Below, in pieces: positions 5,955 through 9,151 of a DNA stretch of 9,151 bases. Numbering within the stretch: the stretch's first letter is position 1; the number at the start of each line of letters is the position of its first letter. The notes below the pieces were generated by a model. That model ran no database searches and was not told the origin of the DNA. It was given only the letters and a program-made list of their open reading frames with translations. The DNA lies in NCBI GenBank assembly GCA_020430865.1, contig JAGQIY010001281.1:1-9151 (forward strand), written 5' to 3'. A program made the translations under genes and the position numbers. This stretch comes from Myxococcales bacterium (GTDB taxonomy: Bacteria > Myxococcota > Polyangia > Polyangiales > Polyangiaceae).

Positions 5955-6740
5955 CTAGCGGCCCTTCCACTCCGGAGCGCGCTTCTGCAAGAAGGCCATC
6001 AAGCCTTCCTGGGCGTCCTCGGTCGCCAGCGTCTCGAGCAGTCGCTCGCTGAGGAGCGGCAGCTTGTTCTCCAGCGTCAGCGACTCCGAGTCGCGCATCG
6101 CGCGCAGGCCGAGCTCGATGGTCTTCGGGCTCTTCCCCGCGACCATCGTCGTGTAGTGGGCGACCGCGGCATCCAGCTCATCGGGCGGGACCGCGCGATT
6201 GATCAGACCGACCTCCGCCGCCGCGTCGGCGCTCAACCTCTCCCCCGAGAGAAACATTTCCGTGAGGCGACGGCGCGAGACGACGCGCTCCAGCACGGCC
6301 ATGATCATGTAGGGAAAGAGCCCGACGTTGATCTCCGGCGTGCCGAGCTTGGCCTCGCTGCTCGCCACCGCGAAGGTGCAAGCCGCGACCAGCCCGAGGC
6401 CGCCGCCCATCGCGTGGCCGTTCACCCGCGCGATGATTGGCTTCGTGGCGTCGAGCAACGCCAGCAGCAGATCCTTGTAGTCGCCCTTGGGGGGCATGGC
6501 GCCGTCATCGTCGCCACCAGTCATCTGGCTGAAGTCGCCGCCGGCGCAGAACGCCTGCCCCGCGCCGGTGATCACGATGCTGCGCACCGCGGAGTCCGCG
6601 TGGGCGTCCTCCAGGGCGTACAGGAGCTCGTTGACCATCGGCGCGCCGATGGCGTTGCGGCGCTCAGGGCGGTTGAGGGTCAGGGTGCACACGCCGCCTT
6701 CGACGGCGACCAGCAAGAGCTTGTAGGGACGCTGTTCCAC
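5955..6740 (-). CDS. Enoyl-CoA hydratase/isomerase family (crotonase) protein
   Basis: A 261-aa crotonase-fold enzyme acting on an acyl-CoA. Seen: LNRPERRNA (22-30), the oxyanion-hole segment FCAGGDFS (64-71), ARVNGHAMGGGLGLVAAC (104-121) and LGTPEINVG (132-140). Of the two catalytic glutamates of rat hydratase, the second is kept (E136 in PEI) but the first is Gly (G116, in GGGLGL instead of GGGCEL). This makes simple hydration less certain and leaves isomerase, lyase, decarboxylase or LiuC/AtuE-like hydratase activity possible. A Gly/Asp-rich insert lies at 74-80. GTG 6740 is preceded by GAGGAG (6747-6752) with 6-nt spacing; that site overlaps the TGA of the BKACE gene, so translation is probably coupled. 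One base separates its stop from the TTG of the carboxyltransferase. Context suggests it handles the carboxylase product or a related enoyl-CoA. Substrate unknown. Confidence 0.9.
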   Translation of the reverse strand: MEQRPYKLLLVAVEGGVCTLTLNRPERRNAIGAPMVNELLYALEDAHADSAVRSIVITGAGQAFCAGGDFSQMTGGDDDGAMPPKGDYKDLLLALLDATKPIIARVNGHAMGGGLGLVAACTFAVASSEAKLGTPEINVGLFPYMIMAVLERVVSRRRLTEMFLSGERLSADAAAEVGLINRAVPPDELDAAVAHYTTMVAGKSPKTIELGLRAMRDSESLTLENKLPLLSERLLETLATEDAQEGLMAFLQKRAPEWKGR

Positions 6741-6750
6741 GACGAGCTCC

Positions 6751-7638
6751 TCAGCAGTTGTCCGGGACCTGGAGGATCTTGCGCGCCTCCTCGACGGTCG
6801 CGACCTTGCGTCCCGTGCTGCGGCACAGCGTCGCGGCTACCTCCACCAGCTCACCGTTGCTCTTCGCCATCTCCCCGCTCGGCAGGTAGAGGTGATCCTC
6901 GAGGCCGGTGCGGATGTTTCCGCCGAGAACCAGCGCCGTGGCGAGCATGCGCCAGTGGCCGTGACTGATCCCGATCACCTCCCACTCGTGTCCGGGCGGC
7001 ATGATCTTGGTCTGCAGCTGCAGCGACTCGACGGTCGGGGGAATGCCGCCCAGCACGCCGACGATGAACGAGAACTGGAACGGCGGCTTGAGCACACCCA
7101 TGTCGAGCAGGGGCCAGATCCCGTGGGTGTGGCCCGTGTCGAAGCACTCGAGCTCCGGCTTCACCCCCGCCTCGTTCATGGCGCTGAGCAGCTTGATGAT
7201 CTTCTCGTAGTTGTTGGGGAAGATCATGTCGAAGACGAAGCGCTTCTGGCTCTTCGAGTACTTCGAGTAGTTCATCGACCCCATGTTGAGCGCCCCGATG
7301 GCCGGCTTGGACTCCCGCAGGTAGGTGCATTGATCCGAGACGTCATCGAGGATCGTGCCGGTGGAGAAGTTCAAGATCACCGGGCAGCGCTTCTGGATCT
7401 CCTGCTTGATCTTCGCGAAGGTCGCCGGCGAAAAGGTCGGAGAGCCGTCGTCGTTCCGCGCGTGCAGATGCACCACGCTCGCGCCAGCGTCGTACGCGCG
7501 CTTGGCCTCGTCAGCGATCTCTTCGGGTGTATACGGGATCCCGGGACACTGCTTGCGGTTGGCGAGGACGCCGGTGAGCGCCGCGGTGATGACGCAGACG
7601 TCGGGATCGCGTTGGGTGTCGTTCGTGGTTTCAGCCAT
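6751..7638 (-). CDS. BKACE/DUF849 beta-keto-acid cleavage enzyme (Kce-like)
   Basis: Zinc-dependent TIM-barrel enzyme of the family founded by 3-keto-5-aminohexanoate cleavage enzyme (Kce). Known members react a 3-oxo acid with acetyl-CoA to give acetoacetate and a new acyl-CoA. The 295-aa protein shows ITAALTG (17-23), zinc ligands H57 and H59 in VVHLHAR, DGSPTFSP (64-71), LNFSTG (89-94), LNMGSMN (117-123), KPELECFDTGH (160-170), FIVGVLGGIPPT (191-202) and NIRTGLEDHLYLPSG (241-255), in which E247 is the third zinc ligand and R243 and D248 flank it. This agrees with H46/H48/E230 of Kce. Around 223-231 the segment GISHGHWRM departs from the GxGRxQMP-like form common in the family, possibly a specificity change. 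ATG 7638 is chosen for its AGGAG (7645-7649) six bases upstream; the frame opens to 7698, but that part is marR sequence. Overlaps marR by 8 bp. The actual 3-oxo acid cannot be told from sequence. Confidence 0.93.
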   Translation of the reverse strand: MAETTNDTQRDPDVCVITAALTGVLANRKQCPGIPYTPEEIADEAKRAYDAGASVVHLHARNDDGSPTFSPATFAKIKQEIQKRCPVILNFSTGTILDDVSDQCTYLRESKPAIGALNMGSMNYSKYSKSQKRFVFDMIFPNNYEKIIKLLSAMNEAGVKPELECFDTGHTHGIWPLLDMGVLKPPFQFSFIVGVLGGIPPTVESLQLQTKIMPPGHEWEVIGISHGHWRMLATALVLGGNIRTGLEDHLYLPSGEMAKSNGELVEVAATLCRSTGRKVATVEEARKILQVPDNC

Positions 7639-8167
7639 CTTCGTCTCCTGCGGCGCCATCGCTAGGCAAGGCGCCCTCTTCGACCAGCTCGCGCACACGC
7701 TGTGCGAGGCGGGTCAGTACGCGTTTCAAGTCGCGAGTGTCGCGCGTCGACAGCTCGCCTAGTACCGTACGGAAAATCTGCACTGGCTCCACGGTGATCT
7801 CAGCCGCCAGCTGTGCCCCTTTTTCCGTGAGAGAAATATGTACGACGCGCCGGTCTTGCTTGGAGCGCCGGCGGTGCACCAGGCCCTCTCGCTCCATGCG
7901 GTCGACGATACCGGTGACGGTGGAGTTCTTGGCGCGGATCCTCCAGGACAGCTCGCTCAGCGACAGCTGGCCCTTTGGCTCGAGCATCTTGATCACCGCG
8001 AGCTGAGGCCCCGTCAGACCATAGCGCCCGGCCAGACCCTTCGTGATACGCCGCGACTCGGTGTAGAGGTAGAGGATCGCCTCCACGACGCCGTCCATGT
8101 CTGGCTGGTCCTCGGCGCCCTGGATGGCGAAGAGGCTCTCGAGCTCGGGGTGGATGGCGTCCGTCAT
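7631..8167 (-). CDS. MarR-family transcriptional regulator of the catabolic operon
   Basis: Winged-helix DNA-binding repressor/activator, normally a dimer that releases DNA on binding a small aromatic or CoA-type ligand. The 178-aa form has the family layout: an N-terminal dimerisation helix, YGLTGPQLAVIKML (49-62), recognition helix-turn-helix LSLSELSWRIRAKNSTVTGIVDRM split over 68-91, and the wing REGLVHRRRSKQDRRVVHISLTEKG (93-117) with D105-R106-R107, then a C-terminal helix and an acidic tail ending AGDEDG. ATG 8167 is my start; it has no good Shine-Dalgarno (GGGAG lies 16 bases up), and the frame stays open to 8329, but that extension is Arg/Pro-rich and unlike MarR. It is first in a four-gene run, overlapping the BKACE start by 8 bp, so it most likely regulates its own operon. 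The ligand is probably an intermediate of that pathway (inference). Confidence 0.88.
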   Translation of the reverse strand: MTDAIHPELESLFAIQGAEDQPDMDGVVEAILYLYTESRRITKGLAGRYGLTGPQLAVIKMLEPKGQLSLSELSWRIRAKNSTVTGIVDRMEREGLVHRRRSKQDRRVVHISLTEKGAQLAAEITVEPVQIFRTVLGELSTRDTRDLKRVLTRLAQRVRELVEEGALPSDGAAGDEDG

Positions 8168-8377
8168 TTTCAGCGCTGCGCGTCGCTCCCTCACCCCCGA
8201 AGCGGCGGGCGAGAGATGTTTCGTGTGCGAAGTAATCTCCGGCAAGCGCCCGTCGCGGTCAAGGCTGGGCCGCGGGGTGATTGCGCTTCGCGAATCTGGA
8301 GCGCGGCTCCATGGTCCTCGCTGCGGCACGACTCCGGCCGAGGAGCGCCGGCGCGCGAGGGCACCGGACGTCGAGCG
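8168..8377 (-). promoter_or_regulatory. Upstream region of the marR operon with a possible promoter and symmetric sites
   Basis: No gene is seen in these 210 bases. On the minus strand TTGACC (8262-8257) and AGATTA (8238-8233), 18 bases apart, form a possible promoter with a good -35 and poor -10. Just downstream, overlapping the expected start point, is TTCG-TGTG-CGAA (8220-8231). Further upstream are the perfect palindrome TTCGCGAA (8287-8294) and TGGAGC-GCG-GCTCCA (8297-8311). The two TTCG/CGAA sites could be MarR operators. The third could be a hairpin ending the TPR gene's transcript, although no T-run follows. Confidence 0.35.
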
Positions 8378-9151
8378 CTATTTCTTCTTCTTCAGCTCTT
8401 CCAGCTCGGCGAGGTTGGCCTTGGCGCGGGGGTCCGAGGGATCGAGCTTGAGCGCGGTCCTGAATGCCTTCTCGGCTTCGCTGATCTCCCCCTGCTTCGC
8501 CAGGGCCGTCCCCAGATTAATCCACGCGGAACCAAGCTTCGGATCGAGCTTGAGCGCCTTGCGGTAGGTGGTCACGGCTTGCTTCAGATCGCCGCTGAGC
8601 TGATACGCGTAGCCGAGATTCGACAGGAACGTCGCGCGCTCGTCGAGCTGGATGGCCCGCTTCAGCTCCACGATCGCTTCCTTGGGCCGCCCGGCGGCGA
8701 GATACGCGGTGCCCAGATCGCCGTGGGCCCGGGGGTCGCTCGAGGCGAGGTTCACTGCGCGCTGATAGGTGCTGATGGCTTGGTCCACCTTGCCTCGCAG
8801 CATGTAGGCGGTGCCGAGGTTGGTCAGCCGATCGGGGTTGCTGCGGTCGAGCTCCACGGCGCGCTCGAAGGAACTCAGAGCCTGCTCCGTCTTGCCGAGT
8901 GCCATGCGCGCGACGCCGAGCGCCGAGTGCGCCTCGGGATCCTGGGGAGACAACTCGACGCCACGCCCGAGCGCAGCGAGGGCTGCATCGGCTTCCCCGA
9001 GGATCAGCAGCAGGCGCCCCTTCTCGACCTGAGCTGGGCCGTAGTCGGCGTCCAGCTTCAACGCCGCGTCCGCTTGACGCACCAGCGCCTTGATCTTCGC
9101 GTTCTTCGGGGCGGCAGCGTAGTCGGTAGCGATCCCGCTCTGCGCCAGCGC
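8378..9151 (-). CDS. TPR-repeat protein, C-terminal part (start outside window)
   Basis: The frame is open to the window edge, giving 257 residues with no start in view; the GTG at 9082 lies inside the repeat series and is not the likely start. Six tandem tetratricopeptide repeats can be read, mostly 34 residues, each with the LG-x-A and A-x-x-x-Y/F-x-A core and ending LDPxx-like. They begin at AQVEKGRLLL, AHSALGVARM, RLTNLGTAYM, AHGDLGTAYL (33 residues), FLSNLGYAYQ and AWINLGTALA. A partial repeat (LVRQADAALKLDADYG) precedes them, and a short charged helix LAELEELKKKK closes the protein. TPR arrays form a superhelix that binds partner proteins or peptides; no enzymatic domain, membrane segment or signal is in the visible part. 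It lies upstream of marR on the same strand but 210 bp away, so it is probably a separate unit. Role unknown. Confidence 0.85.
   Translation of the reverse strand, partial: ALAQSGIATDYAAAPKNAKIKALVRQADAALKLDADYGPAQVEKGRLLLILGEADAALAALGRGVELSPQDPEAHSALGVARMALGKTEQALSSFERAVELDRSNPDRLTNLGTAYMLRGKVDQAISTYQRAVNLASSDPRAHGDLGTAYLAAGRPKEAIVELKRAIQLDERATFLSNLGYAYQLSGDLKQAVTTYRKALKLDPKLGSAWINLGTALAKQGEISEAEKAFRTALKLDPSDPRAKANLAELEELKKKK

Noticed and set aside
4397..6052. Long plus-strand open frame (551 codons) opposite the carboxyltransferase gene
   Set aside because: It is antisense to a gene with unmistakable family motifs. Its translation is His/Arg/Ala-rich low complexity, as expected for the mirror of GC-rich coding DNA.
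5655..6968. Plus-strand open frame (437 codons) opposite the crotonase gene
   Set aside because: It crosses three minus-strand genes, has no recognisable motif and ends in Arg/Pro/Ser-rich sequence; a shadow frame.
8168..8329. N-terminal extension of the MarR protein to 8329
   Set aside because: The extra residues are Arg/Pro/Ser-rich, unlike the family, and would consume the likely promoter and operator region.

Overview
The window is GC-rich DNA with strong G/C bias at third codon positions and many GTG or TTG starts. Together with secreted proteins of no recognised family, this suggests a delta-proteobacterial myxobacterium, probably Polyangiales-like. The taxonomic placement is inference, because no rRNA or other marker gene is present. 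I see no tRNA, rRNA, CRISPR array, insertion sequence or phage gene.

Left part (1-4321). A secreted M15_2/DUF882-type peptidase (184-1353, +) overlaps by 4 bp (GTGA) the gene for the DNA polymerase III delta-prime clamp-loader subunit (1350-2324, +). Convergent to that pair, 13 bp away, is thiE for thiamine phosphate synthase (2338-3006, -). A 97-bp divergent spacer, holding a good -10 hexamer for thiE and several small inverted repeats, separates thiE from an exported protein of unknown function (3104-4321, +). That protein is built from two diverged copies of one cysteine-containing module.

Middle and right part (4349-8167, all -). Four genes, each touching or overlapping the next, form what looks like a single operon. 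In transcription order they are a MarR-family regulator, a BKACE/DUF849 beta-keto-acid cleavage enzyme, an enoyl-CoA hydratase/isomerase-family (crotonase) protein, and a biotin-dependent acyl-CoA carboxylase carboxyltransferase subunit. The set reads as a catabolic module: carboxylation of an acyl-CoA, hydration (or related chemistry) of an enoyl-CoA, and acetyl-CoA-dependent cleavage of a 3-oxo acid, under a MarR switch. It resembles the carboxylase plus hydratase core of leucine/isovalerate (Liu) or acyclic terpene (Atu) catabolism, with a BKACE where a lyase would be expected. The substrate is not known. No biotin carboxylase/biotin carrier subunit is in the window, so it must be supplied from elsewhere.

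Right edge (8378-9151, -). The C-terminal 257 residues of a TPR protein, with its start outside the window, lie upstream of the marR gene on the same strand. A 210-bp spacer between them contains inverted repeats and a possible marR promoter.

I find no clear new defence or mobile system. The points most worth following are the BKACE-crotonase-carboxyltransferase operon, the duplicated-module exported protein, and RNA/DNA symmetry at two start regions and one pair of convergent stops.
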